From Pseudorasbora parva (taxonomy: Eukaryota; Chordata; Actinopteri; Cypriniformes; Gobionidae), in assembly GCF_024679245.1 (NCBI RefSeq), contig NC_090178.1:3803853-3867852 (forward strand): a stretch of DNA of 64,000 nt, written 5' to 3'. The translations under genes were made by a program, and so were the position numbers. Positions within the stretch are counted from its first letter, which is position 1. Each line of letters opens with the position of its first letter. Below, one piece after another: positions 1 through 11,935 of the stretch. The notes below the pieces were generated by a model, which did not search any database, was not told the origin of the DNA, and saw only the letters and a list, made by a program, of their open reading frames with translations.

Positions 1-790
1 AAGGTACTAATACACACTCTTAAAGTACTGATATGAACCTTTAAGGCACTAATACACACTCTTAAAGTACTGATATGAGCCTTTAAGGCACTAATACACA
101 CTCTTAAAGTACTGATATGAACCTTTAAGGTACTAATACACACTCTTAAAGTACTGATATGAGCCTTTAAGGCACTAATACACACTCTTAAAGTACTGAT
201 ATGAACCTTTAAGGTACTAATACACACTCTTAAAGTACTGATATGAACCTTTAAGGTACTAATACACACTCTTAAAGTACTGATATGAACCTTTAAGGTA
301 CTAATACACACTCTTAAAGTACTGATATGAACCTTTAAGGTACTAATACACACTCTTAAAGTACTGATATGAACCTTTAAGGTACTAATACACACTCTTA
401 AAGTACTGATATGAACCTTTAAGGTACTAATACACACTCTTAAAGTACTGATATGAACCTTTAAGGTACTAATACACACTCTTAAAGTACTGATATGAGC
501 CTTTAAGGCACTAATACACACTCTTAAAGTACTGATATGAGCCTTTAAGGTACTAATACACACTCTTAAAGTACTGATATGAACCTTTAAGGTACTAATA
601 CACACTCTTAAAGTACTGATATGAACCTTTAAGGTACTAATACACACTCCTAAAGTACTGATATGAACCTTTAAGGCACTAATACACACTCATAAAGTAC
701 TGATATGAGCCTTTAAGGCACTAATACACACTCTTAAAGTACTGATATGAGCCTTTAAGGCACTAATACACACTCTTAAAGTACTGATAT
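1..790. repeat. 42-bp minisatellite, about 19 copies, cut by the window edge
   Basis: The unit reads AAGGTACTAATACACACTCT followed by TAAAGTACTGATATGAACCT and TT. Copies differ mainly at GGTACT/GGCACT and GAACC/GAGCC. Each 42-mer is itself two related 21-bp halves, so an ancestral 21-bp unit duplicated first. The same unit fills 56283-57924. Confidence 0.97.
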
Positions 791-853
791 TTCACTTTTG
801 TACTTTAGGGTACCGCCCCAGTGACAGCACTGTACCTTTGTTTTGAGAGTGTA
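791..853. mobile_element. Terminal part of the DNA element that hosts the 42-bp minisatellite
   Basis: Immediately after the array comes GGGTACCGCCCCAGTGACAG, then a GTACCTTTG stretch ending GAGAGTGTA. From memory this is the end of a common fish non-autonomous element whose interior carries GTACCTTTAAGGTAC palindromes. The minisatellite therefore looks like expanded element interior. The other end lies outside the window. No TSD could be tested. Confidence 0.45.
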
Positions 854-1565
854 TAATAGTTATCAGACAAATGGAAAAATGTATTAAAAATGTATGAATG
901 ATATTAGGAGGTTTATGTTGGAAATTTGAATGCTGCAATTGTGAAATGCTCAATTTGCAAGAGAAGTTTGAATTTCTTAAAACAGTATAATTTAACTTGC
1001 CATGCAACAAAGTTTGCATTTTAGATGCGAGTGTGGTTTTCGTATTTTCTTGTTTAGAAGTGTTAATGAGCTAAACATGTTTTCTGTAACAGTTTGACTG
1101 TTTGTGGTTTGCTAACCGTGAAATCTTTAAAAGGGGAAGTTCAAACTGGCTGTCAGATATAATAAGAGTTGTGTGGTTTTGACAGGGACCTTAAGCCTTC
1201 AAGTGTCTGCTGCAAAGGAAGACAAAAGAAATGCATGTGTGCTTGTTGTTATGTTAAAAGTTGAAGTAGCCTTGGACAAATATTATGATTGCGCCAGTCC
1301 AAGGCGAGTAGCTCCCATTATAAGGAATATTCTATGAAGATTACAGTCATAACTTCTTACGACCGTGCCCCAGAATATGTCTAAGTATAAAAAGCTGTGT
1401 ACATTGTTTTTGTTTAGGAGGGCTGCGGTTTGGGGTGAAGACTTGCATGCTGTTTTGTTATTTTTGCCTTTTTGAATTATTGTAATTTTGTAATAATTTA
1501 GTCTCATAGTGATTTACTTTTTCCTGGAAATATCTTTATTGGTTGTAGTTTAGAAGAAACACTAA
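854..1565. other. No feature recognised
   Basis: AT-rich single-copy-looking sequence. Open frames here are short, lack splice-site context and resemble no protein I know. Confidence 0.5.
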
Positions 1566-2397
1566 GGGTGCGTTCACACTTGTCATGTTTGGTTGGATTA
1601 AAACGAACCCTGGTGCGATTGCTCGGTTAGTGCGGTTCATTTGAACATGTGTGAACGCTGCCATCCGAACCCTGGTGCGCACCAAACAAGCGGACCGAGA
1701 CCGCTAAAAAGACGGGTCTCGGTCCGCTTCCAAACGAACTCTGGTGCGGTTCGATTGATATATGAACTCAACACGGACCAAAGACATGTAAACAAACCAA
1801 AGACAGGATGTAACGCTACAAGTCAGCTGATTTGACGATGCAGAAAGATGTATCGGTGTATCCAAAAAGAGTCACGTTCACGTTAGAGGGCAAACGTGGA
1901 GCAACGAGGAGCTAAGTGCCTCATCAATATTGAGTCCGACGAGCATGTTTCGAAAATGATAGAAAAACACACAAAAAGCAAACCTGGTTCTTCTCATAAG
2001 GACCTGTGTTGGCCATTAGTCGGTAAAGACGACAGAAAGGCTGTCTCTTTTGCAGCAGATCTTCATTCCTACAACGGACGAAATCCTGCTGCTGTTTTGA
2101 ATGGTTTGAACATTTTATGAGCTCTTCATGAGTTCTCAGCGGGTAAAAATAATTCCTTTTACATATACATAAAATGATCGAGTTTAATTTTGAATGTTCG
2201 GTAAGCAGCTCCTACGTCATATAAGCCGACCAATCAGGTTGTGAGTGTCTCCCTATGCCTTTGGTTCGGTAACTTCAGGTTCGCTGTTAAAAATGCCAGT
2301 GTGAACGCTAAGCGGACCAGGACTATATGTTTTGTTTTTGTTGTTTGGTCCGGACCAAACGAACCAAACTAACCGAACTATAAGTGTGAACGCACCC
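1566..2397. mobile_element. PIF/Harbinger-like DNA transposon, degenerate
   Basis: The left end GGGTGCGTTCACACTT matches the reverse complement of the right end AAGTGTGAACGCACCC over 16 bp. Flanking triplets are TAA (left) and TGA (right), compatible with the 3-bp TWA target duplication of PIF/Harbinger with one mutation. The GAACCCTGGTGCG motif recurs inside as a subterminal repeat. A broken Myb-like reading frame inside (1888-1982) supports the superfamily call. Confidence 0.7.
1888..1982 (+). pseudogene. Broken Myb/SANT-like fragment of a Harbinger accessory protein
   Basis: One frame starting near 1891 reads QTWSNEE. The next frame, from about 1911, reads KCLINIESDEHVSKMIEKH. Together they resemble the trihelix/Myb-like start of the second protein of Harbinger transposons (pattern W-S-x-E-E then K-x-L-(I/L)-x-I-W-S-D-E-x-(V/I)-x-x-x-L/M-E). 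A single-base loss near 1912 would explain the frame change, and one expected tryptophan is E in IESDEH. In autonomous elements this protein binds DNA and partners with the DDE transposase. No downstream transposase is visible, so this is a relic. The assignment is by eye. Confidence 0.5.
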
Positions 2398-2625
2398 TGA
2401 GTTTCAGTCAATCTCATGTCAATCTTGAGTACCTATAGAGTAGTATTGCATCCTTCATATCTTCGAAAAGTCTTTAGTTTAATTATATTTATAAAAGAAA
2501 GATAAGCTGTCCCGAGTCTTTCCGTACAACAACAAAAAAAAACGAGTTGCTAGAGGCGTATCGTTTGGTCGGAGCTAAAGAATGACGAGCGTGTGCAGCT
2601 ATTGCGTTGAGAGCGTCTGAAAGTC

Positions 2626-2745
2626 AGGTCAAAACGTTTATTGTCATATGCACAGTAAGGAGACAAGTTTCCCTGTAGAATGAAATTCTTTCTTTGCTGT
2701 CCACAATGAATGCAAAGACAAATACAAAGTATAAAAATAAATTAA
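2626..2745. repeat. Dispersed-repeat-like segment
   Basis: TTTATTGTCATATGCACAGT followed by GTGAAATTC-like text (GAATGAAATTCTTTCTTTGC) resembles a phrase I know as recurrent in fish genomes. The family is not identified and the boundaries are approximate. Confidence 0.3.
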
Positions 2746-2803
2746 ACACACACACACACACACACAAAATACTATGATAGTAAGAATTGACTGTGTAATG
2801 TAA

Positions 2804-2840
<37 letters not shown>

Positions 2841-2875
2841 CATATACAGACATATACACACAAACACACACACAC
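2746..2875. repeat. Compound (CA)n-(TA)n-(CA)n microsatellite
   Basis: A CA tract at about 2747-2767, a TA tract at about 2808-2836 and CA-rich sequence to 2875. Short cysteine- or tyrosine-rich frames over it are translations of the repeat, not genes. Confidence 0.95.
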
Positions 2876-3032
2876 ATAAATGTATATATGTACGTATGTA
2901 AATTAAAAAAAAAACGATGTCTTGGCTGTCAATGTTTCTACCTAGCGGTTGCCGATGTCTATTGTACAGAGGAAAAAAACAGCTGTTGTAGCAAAACAAA
3001 ACAATCATTTTTAATTGTCTAAATGTTTCTTA

Positions 3033-4143
3033 GGCCGTGTGTCCACCAAAGCGTTTTTAGCCAGCAGAAAACGCTAGGCGCTCAGCTGAAAACGCCTCGC
3101 TGTGAGCGCTTGAGAGCGTTTTGGCAGGCAGCGTTTTTTTTTCTTCAGTTGAGACTCTTTGCTAGCCTAGAAATCTAGACGCACCCTAGCGGCAGCAAAT
3201 CTAATCTGCCCTGCGAGTGTCGTCTAGCAACTCTCAATACCCTTCTGAGCTGTAAACGCCTAACTCTTGCCGGGCCAATCACATCGTGTATAGATTCAGT
3301 GGGCGGGGCCATAATGACGACGGCCGAGTTGCGTTAGCGTGCTTCTAGTAAACACAGAAACTGGCGAACGGCGGCGGTCTTTCGAATCAGCTCTGACCGC
3401 GACTCTGGAAGACTTGGAGTTAAGCTTTTCTCTGAGAAAAGAACAAAGAACGGCACTGAAGTCATTCTTAAGAAGGGAAGATGTGTTCGGAGTTTAGCCG
3501 ACCGGATACGGCGAATGTTTAATCTGTCAGCGAGCTCTGCTTCACCTTCGTTGCTCTGGTTGGTGTAGCGCTATCCTATCGCGTGCAGAGGGAGTTTGAA
3601 AGACGACCGTTTATCCGCCCCTCAGATTGAGCTGTCAATGGTGAGTTTCCAGACCAAACATCTGGATGTGGGTCTGGCTTGTCAGGCTAACTCTTTGCTT
3701 GTTATGATACGGAAAGTCTTACTAATTTCACAGGTAGTTTGTTTCTATATTGATTCTATATAAAACTGCAGATCCAATGTAAAGTATTTGCTCTGGCTTT
3801 TGTTTTAAATAATTTTGTTTCGTTATTATTGCTTGTTGTCATCTGATGACGACACGCAGAATGTGGCGGTTGTGGTGTGTTTGTCCCGCCCCTCCTCCAC
3901 TGTGATTGGACAGCTGAGTGAAAAGTGACAGTGATGAGCGCTGCGTTTTACTCAAAGTTGAACATTCTTCAACTCTCGGCGACCAGTAAAAAACGCAGAG
4001 CGCTCAGTGTTTGAGCGTGAAATACTCGCTTAGCGCCTCGGTGCGCTACAGGTGTTTTAAAAACGCGGCACTTCCATTGAAAACAATTGAAAACGCCAGC
4101 CAGCACCCCTGCATGAAAAAACGCTTTGGTGGACACACGGCCT
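3033..4143. mobile_element. PIF/Harbinger-like non-autonomous element with TTA target duplication
   Basis: The left end GGCCGTGTGTCCACCAAAGC is the exact reverse complement of the right end GCTTTGGTGGACACACGGCC. Both ends are flanked by TTA (3030-3032 and 4144-4146), the TWA duplication typical of PIF/Harbinger. Degenerate AACGC/GCGTT motifs fill the interior. No coding frame is visible. A second element sits inside at 3163-3689. Confidence 0.85.
3163..3689. mobile_element. Nested short DNA element with 9-bp (or 8-bp) target duplication
   Basis: ACTCTTTGC occurs at 3154-3162 and again at 3690-3698, flanking the insert. Its ends are imperfect inverted repeats: TAGCCTAGAAATCTAGACGC on the left and GGGTCTGGCTTGTCAGGCTA on the right, sharing TAGCCT and AGAC. 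An 8-bp duplication would fit hAT. The right half is a phrase I recognise as common in zebrafish-like genomes. Confidence 0.8.
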
Positions 4144-4146
4144 TAA

Positions 4147-5415
4147 TGTAAGAAGAAATTTGGACTAGAAACAAGACAAAAAACTAAGTAAGAGTAGCCT
4201 TTTTTGCAGTGTAAACGTGTTCTGCTTAAAGTGCATATATTTTGAGGACATCGTATGGGTGGTCTTTGAGCATCTCAGCTTTAGATGATGTAGTGAAATT
4301 GCACTGATAATCTCAGCTCCTGCCCTCGTTATTCATTTGTCCATTTATCAGATAACTGTCCACCTTCTGCCTCCGTCTCCTCAGACTGATATACGGCCGT
4401 CTGTACGCACGGCTATCCCTCTCTTCTCTGATGTCTGTTCTATGAGGCGTCAACAACTTGAACCTAGAGACAGATGTCAGCCCAGCCGCCGGTGTTACAC
4501 AAGCAGAAAAAAACCTGTTAGATTCACAATCGTCTTTTGCGGCCAGCTGTAGATGAGTCTCCTAAATCAATTTCACTTAAAGCCCAGACAAGTGACATGC
4601 TGTTAAGAAACCTGATACGCTCTTCAGTATTAGACATCACCAGGCCAATCAGTCGCAGTAAGTTATGGTCCGATGTCAATAGCCATGCCATATTGGAACC
4701 ACATGTACGTGTTTGACAGCGCACCTGAAAATGTTACATAACATAATTGCGGCATAAATCTCACACGGCTAAAAGATGTGGAGACTGGCACTTAAAACCT
4801 GCAGGATGGGTGCACGTTTTGGAGAACGTCCAGCTGGCCAGTGAAGGGCTGCTGGGAAATCAAAGGATGTGCAAAACAAAACAGAAAAACGCAGGAAGTG
4901 AGTGAGCGAGAAAAAGAGCAGAGAAAAGAAAATGAGACAAACCATCTGTGCGGAGTGATGACCTCGCGCTCCAAACTCGCCGGGGTTCAGCGAGGAAACG
5001 CTGCTTCTCATTGAGAGCGTTTACATGCACAATAAAAACCTGATAACATCAAAAAACAACTCATTATGAAAACATGCACAATAAAAACACCAGAGGAACT
5101 GTAGAAGACTTGCTTATGGGAGATTTTCTTCACGTCAAAACAAAAACATGCAAGTGCAAGAGAATCAGCATTCTTCCAATAACTTTCTATTTTTAAACTC
5201 TTAGTGACCTTTCGCAGATAGTGCCTGAAAAACTATGAATGAAAACCTGTTTATTTATTGACTCTCCTTTCCTCACAACTCTTTAAGTTCATTTAAGACG
5301 TTATTTAACTAATTTAAGACGCTCTTATGAGGATACACCACAAAACGGCATTTTGGAATAATTCAGTTTTATTGTTCATTCAAGAGTGAAAGAGAACACG
5401 ATACTGGCATGTGTC

Positions 5416-5416
<1 letters not shown>
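4147..5416. other. No gene or mobile element recognised
   Basis: Mixed-composition sequence. Frames of 60-80 codons at 4337-5011 lack splice context and family resemblance. Confidence 0.5.

Positions 5417-5488
<72 letters not shown>
5417..5488. repeat. (GT)n microsatellite
   Basis: About 36 uninterrupted GT units. The histidine/threonine frame on the minus strand is an artefact. Confidence 0.98.
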
Positions 5489-5489
<1 letters not shown>

Positions 5490-5692
5490 ATAGTCAGGAC
5501 ACTCACAGACAGCGCGGTCGGTCTCTTGTGTCTTGTTGCGCTTGAAATGTTTAAAAGCATTTGCATGAGTAAGAGCGTGATCCTATAAAGTAACGCTAGA
5601 CAAAGGATGCAGAAATAAACCTGCAATGGTTTAATTGAACTTGTAGGGTCATTAAAAACTAATATTAAATCTGGATGTCACTTTCAACCAGT

Positions 5693-6250
5693 GTTGGGGT
5701 TAATGCATTACAAGTTGTGTAATCATATTACTTTTTTCAATAATTATTTCAAATAAGTAATGCTAGTAAGTTTGTCTATTTATTGACTGATACCTTCCCT
5801 GTCCATATATTAAGAGAAATTGTGGGTAAAAAGGCTTAATATTACTTAATTATACTTAAACAAGGATTCATCTATAATTAATGTATCATTTATGCAGTGC
5901 AGACTATTTGATAACTTAATACAATTTCTGTATATTGATGTGAAGGCCAGAGTTAAATATGACATTTATTATAATGGGTTTATGTGAAGATTGTTTTGAT
6001 TTCACTTAAATCATAAGTTATTTTTAAAGCCTAATAAATGTCAAAATTGATATAGCTTTCAATTATACTGTAATGTTGAATGTCTATCATTAATGTTCAG
6101 TTTCAGTATTAGTGTCAGTGACATTGGCCTTCAGTCATAAAAGATGACATTACAACAAATATTTAAAATATACTGTCATTATGTTACAGAAAAATGGAGA
6201 AATGTGCAACTAAATACTTTTTTATCTACCGACAGCTCTAATATATATAT
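5693..6250. mobile_element. Truncated hAT-like element end
   Basis: CAGTGTTGGGGTTAATGCAT followed by TACAAG and alternating AATTA/AAGTAAT text is a terminus I associate with a common fish hAT-like family. The matching CCAACACTG end is not found, so the right boundary is approximate and the copy is probably truncated. Confidence 0.4.
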
Positions 6251-6319
6251 TAGTGAACAAAGAACATGTATTAAAATTACAATGTAATGGAAGTGAGATA
6301 TTTATTTATTTCATGCATC

Positions 6320-6610
6320 AATCAATCAACTTTATTTCACGCTTTTACAATGCTGATTGTTTCGAAGCAGCTTCACAGTGTCAAACAGGATAATATTGCA
6401 ACAAAATTTGATTCGGCTGTACAGTCGTTCTGGAGAAAACAGTGATGTTATCAGCTTATATTAATTTATCATATAGCGACAATGTTGGCAGATCAGTATT
6501 ATAGTTTATAGAATTAAATAAAACCTAATTCATTATTTTTATTTGTATATTTAGTTAAATAACTTCGAGATCGTAATTTTAATGTCCCCAACTGAGCAAG
6601 CCAAGCCAAA
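6320..6610. repeat. Diverged dispersed-repeat fragment
   Basis: Phrases such as GAAGCAGCTTCACAGTGTCA, GGCTGTACAGTCGTTCTGGA and TGTCCCCAACTGAGCAAGCC occur in this order in a repeat I recall from zebrafish sequence. The family name is not known to me. It stops just before the hAT element at 6674. Confidence 0.4.
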
Positions 6611-6690
6611 GGAGTGCATCAGAGTCAGATTCTCGAATTGGAACAAATCCATCAGTTGTTTATTGGATTGAGACCAGGGGCGTAGTTTAT

Positions 6691-6761
6691 GGGGGGGGGG
6701 GGGGGGGGGGGGGTAACCCCCTCAGTATTCAAATCCATCAGTTACAACCCCCCCCCCCCCC
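6691..6761. repeat. Poly-G run followed by poly-C run
   Basis: About 23 consecutive G at 6691-6713 and about 14 consecutive C at 6748-6761, separated by 34 bp. Lengths may be affected by sequencing or assembly error in homopolymers. Confidence 0.9.
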
Positions 6762-7501
6762 AATATCTCAACATGAAAATCACAGTAGATCAAATGAAAA
6801 ATATGTAGAATTCATCTATTTTGTAACAATTATTTTGTTGCTAATCAAATATGAGTTTGTAATAATAAATCACACAAAAAATACTCCCCCTCCATTGAAC
6901 CGATTGGTAACGCCCAACAATGAGTCGCACTTTCACCAAAACAACGCGAGTGGTGGTGTTTGGAGGAGCACACAGGGAACGTTAGCGCCAAAAAATTAAG
7001 AGAAACCTTGCACAGTGGACTATATTTAACTGCTGGTTAGAGAGGGATGCAAAAAATAATTAAAGCATGTACTGAGGTATGAGAATATTGTGTAATAGGT
7101 AAGTACACACCACATATATTTTAGCTAGCTAATCCATTGCAATGTATTTAGCTATATAACAACTATCAGTATAACAAGTTACAAAAGCAGCCGTCTGTTT
7201 TGCTAGTTTATTTTTCAATAGTGTCTGTAATTATCAATGACAAAAGTTTTCACATCGGTGTTTGTTTTCTGCCTAAATTAATCAGACTTTTGAACGAATT
7301 GGATGAATGAACGATTTAAGTGGCTCACTAAAACAGTGAATCGCTGCCGCCGACTGGCGGTTTCAATACTTAATTTCTTTCTTTTTATAATCTCTGTTAG
7401 AATTTTACGAATAATTATACACAAATTTCGCAAATTTATGAGGTGTATAAATCTCTTAACATGTTTTGTAACAGATTCTAGGTAAATATAGCAGAAGCAG
7501 G

Positions 7502-7715
<214 letters not shown>

Positions 7716-7834
7716 GATAAATAAATTATCCAATAACAATAATTTAAAATTATTTTAAAATTATTAAAAAAAAACAGGCATACCAACTTTCAACCCCCGC
7801 AATGTTCAAACCAAATCTACGCCCTTGATTGAGG

Positions 7835-8640
7835 CGGATGTGAAATCGATCTTGCAGTCGACTGAAAGAAATTCCCGGGGTTTGAGTGGACTAAATGATC
7901 CGGCATTAAAAATCATTTCCAATTCTGAAGTCAAAAAAAGTTTTTAAAAATGAAACATGCACGGGTGAATTTTGACTCCATGTTAACTGTTCAAATAAGG
8001 AAGCACTACCATCAGAGGTATATTACACTCAATGAATCTGTCTAAAATTGCACACATTCAAGTTTAGTGCATCTCTTCCACACGGGGACCTTTTAAGACA
8101 AACAACTGATCCAACTGGCAGAAAAAGCATCACTATGACTTCAAGATGTCTTGAACACTGTGCTGTTTTTCTTAAATTGCTTTGACGAAAGCTTCAGAAA
8201 TGTTCTCTGACACATTAAGTGCCCCCTATAGCACTTCCCTGTATATAATTCATGTTCAAATGTCCAAATCTGGTTTGTTCGTGCAGGAAGTGGAAGCTGA
8301 AAAACTCAGGATGTCAAGATATTCAGACTCGTCTTAAATCAGCCTCCCGTTGCCCACTGACAGACGCAAGACGTTCCCTGACACGCAGCATCTTTATGCA
8401 ACGCAAACATGTCAGTCTGCGAACGCCAACCTCCTGCGGCACATGTCCTCTTCTTCTTTATGAGACTGTCTGTGCTTTACACAGATTTGAGCACTGGGAG
8501 CTAGCTGACAGCTGACGGGACGCCAGTTACCTTACATCAACGACCCAGGATTTCATCAGACATTTATAAAAATATCATTCACAAAATATCTAAGGGATAA
8601 TCCACAGCTAGATGTGCATTAACATATATTATCACGTTAT
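7835..8640. other. No feature recognised
   Basis: Single-copy-looking sequence. The 87-codon frame at 8252-8515 has no family resemblance or exon signals that I can defend. Confidence 0.5.
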
Positions 8641-8687
8641 CATATGTTATCATATATTAATTAGAATATATATATAATTATAGTTAT

Positions 8688-8736
8688 ATTATAATTATAG
8701 TGCATTTTTAAAGTGTATTACACTTCAAAATGTGTC

Positions 8737-8808
<72 letters not shown>

Positions 8809-8850
8809 TTTTGAAGTGTAATACACTTTTAAATGCACTATAATTATGAT
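8688..8850. repeat. Inverted repeat (hairpin) around a (TA)n(CA)n core
   Basis: The left arm reads ATAATTATAGTGCATTTTTA then AAGTGTATTACACTTCAAAA (about 8690-8730). The right arm (about 8808-8850) is its near-perfect reverse complement, TTTTGAAGTGTAATACACTT then TTAAATGCAC. GTGTGTATATA faces TATACACACAC across the core. Likely a foldback element or template-switch palindrome. Confidence 0.9.
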
Positions 8851-8919
8851 TAATTAGAATATTATCATTTGAAATTTAACCAAAACAAGTGATCAGTTAT
8901 TTAAAATTGTCTATATTAA

Positions 8920-9601
8920 ATATGCACTATGTAGTATTTTTGCAGTAAAATATCCAAAAACCACTAGGCCGGTGTTATATATTTTGTTCAGTTGAATACC
9001 TACAATATCCCAGATGTTTCCAACTATTTGTAAATTGTGAGAAAATTGCTATTTTAACTAAGGACAGGGACGTGTCAGCATAGCGTTTGAAGGAGTCGCC
9101 TGTCAATCGCGTCATATCTGCGTTACCCTCGGTTTTGGGTTTTATATCAGGAGCGCTTTACTCTTAGCAGTGTGAACAAGTGAACGCACGGAGTAACGTC
9201 ATAACATCATTTTAAACACACTATAATGTATCTAATATGAAAAACAGAGCTGCATTACCTTATAATCATAACCGGAAGAGCGGATCAGTGCAGGCGCCCG
9301 GCGAATGTGTCCCGTCCCGTCATAATAAAAGTCCCGGTGTTCGTGAGGCGGGTATTTGTTTAACAATCGCTCCAGCGGCCGTGCTCTGCACCACAACACT
9401 CGGTCCTGCTCTGCTTTACACTACAGTAACGTTAATAACCGCATGAACATGATCATCATTTCTGCCCGAGTCCTATTTTCCACCAGCTGTGAGGTGAAGA
9501 CCACATGTCCCAAGATACTGCGCTCAAAATTTGCGTCATCAAACTATGCCTTTGTTTTGAATAGGCGCCCTCCAGTGGAGGGAAAGTTGCATAGTGCACC
9601 T
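8920..9601. mobile_element. TTAA-flanked short DNA element (piggyBac-type target)
   Basis: Directly flanked by TTAA on both sides (8916-8919 and 9602-9605). The termini are ATATGCACTATG and the inverse of AGGTGCACTATG, 10 of 12 matching. The right end GGAAAGTTGCATAGTGCACC is a familiar fish repeat terminus. Frames crossing it are not genes. Confidence 0.65.
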
Positions 9602-9605
9602 TTAA

Positions 9606-11927
9606 GTTCCATCGGCCGGATTTGTAATCAACGCATGAATCTTTGTATATCTGAGAGTGGCTTCAGACCACAAGAAAACTCAACAGCCTTGTTTGATTGT
9701 TGCTTTTATGTATTTATTGAACGGGCCTTTCTGAGGGAATCGTCCAAGCGGTAAACAGATCAGCAGAACTTATAAAGTGTTTGTTCTGTGGAAACAAAGT
9801 GCGAGAGAAAACATAGCCCGAGATTTGATGACGGAATCCAGCCGTGGCCAACACCAGCCATGCTTACCATTAAGTAAAGTGGGATAAATGACCTGTCAGA
9901 AGCAATACCAGCCCTTGTATTTTTCCCAATTACACACACACACACACACGCGTGAATCCCAATCCCTGCGTCTATTGATTTTAACTGCCAGAATTTGCAA
10001 TTCAGATTGGGATGAGGAGGCCAGGATGATGAACAGCACAAACTCCTTCGTGTTGACGAACACATGTAACATTATCCCACAGTGAGAGGAAGTGCGCCGC
10101 GTGTGTGTGTGTGTGTGTGTGTGTGGGAATCATCTACCCGTGAGACCCAGATAACATCCAAACAAATCTGAGGGAACACATATTAAATATTGAACTGCTT
10201 ATCTGACTTACTGAACACATAATGATGAGTTATGGCATGTGCCAGAGGGCTGCAGCAAAAGAGAATTGAAATTAAATGAGATATATAAATATAAATCACA
10301 GCTCTCAAAGTGGAACATTAGAAGAAGCCTTACAGGATGAAACAACGTCATGTTTTATTCCTTAAACCAAGCACTTCCTAGAATTGATATCCTGCATGCA
10401 CATTAACATGTTTTCTCCTCGATAGATTATATGAGACAAAATGGAGATTAAATGAGATTATAATAGTTTATATGTGAACAAAAAATAAGGGTCAATTGTT
10501 TTTATGAATAAATTAGCTTCCATTGATGCATGGTTTGTTATGATAGGACAATATGTGAAAATCTGGAATCTGAGAGTGCAAAAAAATCGAAATATTGAGA
10601 AAATCTCCTTTAAAGTTGTCCAAATTAAGTCCTCAGCAATGATATTAATACTAATACTATTTTTTTATATATATATTTATGGCAGGAAATGTACAGAATA
10701 TCTCCATGGAACATGATCTTTACATAATATCCTAATGATTTTTTGCAAAAGAAAAAAGAAAAATTGATAATTTTGACCCATATTGTTGGCTATTGCCACA
10801 GATATACCTGTGAGACGCAGGACTGGATTTGTGGGTCAAATATGAGTCTCTTCCTTTCTAGATGCTTTTATAATTTACAGAAGATGATTGGAAGGAGAAC
10901 TTTAGCATTTTTAACACTAGAACAACATCCACTTGTTCTTGCATTCATACGCTATTTCTACATCCTATCGAACATGAAATTTTAATAGCATCTGGCACAT
11001 TCATTCTGATATACATGGTTACATGGGACAATATACTATTAATGAAGTTCCAGACACCATCCACGCAGCTGAGATCAACATTTAGACAAAATGTGAATAT
11101 GTTGAATGCTTTCCTTTCAATAACGAAATAAAGACAAAAATGAGAGGGGTGAGAAAACAGCCGTTCAGAAAGCATCTGACCATAGTGATGTGGATATGAT
11201 TGCAGCAGCTCTGAGATTCACCCGCGTCATGTCGACATGTTTATTATAAAGTATATGTGAGACTATAGTTTTTCTTTTTTTGCATGACACATTGACATTA
11301 CAGAACAGAATGGCTCTTTGGGTGTTATCCTGAACATTGTAAAAGCATTCGTATAATGTGTCATTGAACAGAAGAGAGGTCTGAACCTCACATCCTTTTG
11401 ATTTCAAAATATTCATACTTACTATAACAGCACTTAAGTAATATTCAAATAATGCTGAATCTAACCAATCTGCACAAATCATTAAGAGCATCTGAAACAG
11501 GGAAGAGTAAACGGGTACTTGGATGTGACAGCAAACATCATTAAAAATGTTAATTGCATGACATTTCACACAGATCGAAAACTAGGACCATATACAAACA
11601 TGTCAAAGCAGGGTCTCATTTATAATTCTGTGATTTGTTACAGTGGCATTTTGCTTTTGTAAGATAACAGATTAGAGAAGTATTGGCAGGGTTTGATGAT
11701 TGCTTTTTTTTTCGAGGGAGCACATTCAGCCTTTTATTTGATTTATTTAAGCGCATAAGGAACTTTAGGGGCACAATGCAAATCTATTTTTTTTTTTCTT
11801 AATAAGGGGGTACGAGGAGACTTTTAAAAGCAAAATGATTTAATTGATTCAAAGAAAAAAAACTACGCTGCTTTTAAATATTTCCGCTTCAAACTATTTA
11901 TTTAATAATTATGTATATATGTATATA
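9606..11927. other. No gene recognised; two short dinucleotide tracts
   Basis: Contains a CA tract near 9932-9948 and a GT tract near 10102-10124. The rest is AT-rich. The 134-codon minus frame at 11165-11569 is low complexity and unlike any family I know. Confidence 0.5.
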
Positions 11928-11935
11928 TTCTACAC

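Noticed and set aside
8252..8515. 87-codon plus-strand frame with several cysteines
   Set aside because: Cysteine spacing fits no zinc finger, and no flanking splice sites stood out.
9237..9754. Overlapping frames of 69 and 132 codons
   Set aside because: Lie within or across the edge of the TTAA-flanked element at 8920-9601.
11165..11569. 134-codon minus-strand frame
   Set aside because: Composition looks like non-coding AT-rich DNA, with no recognisable domain.
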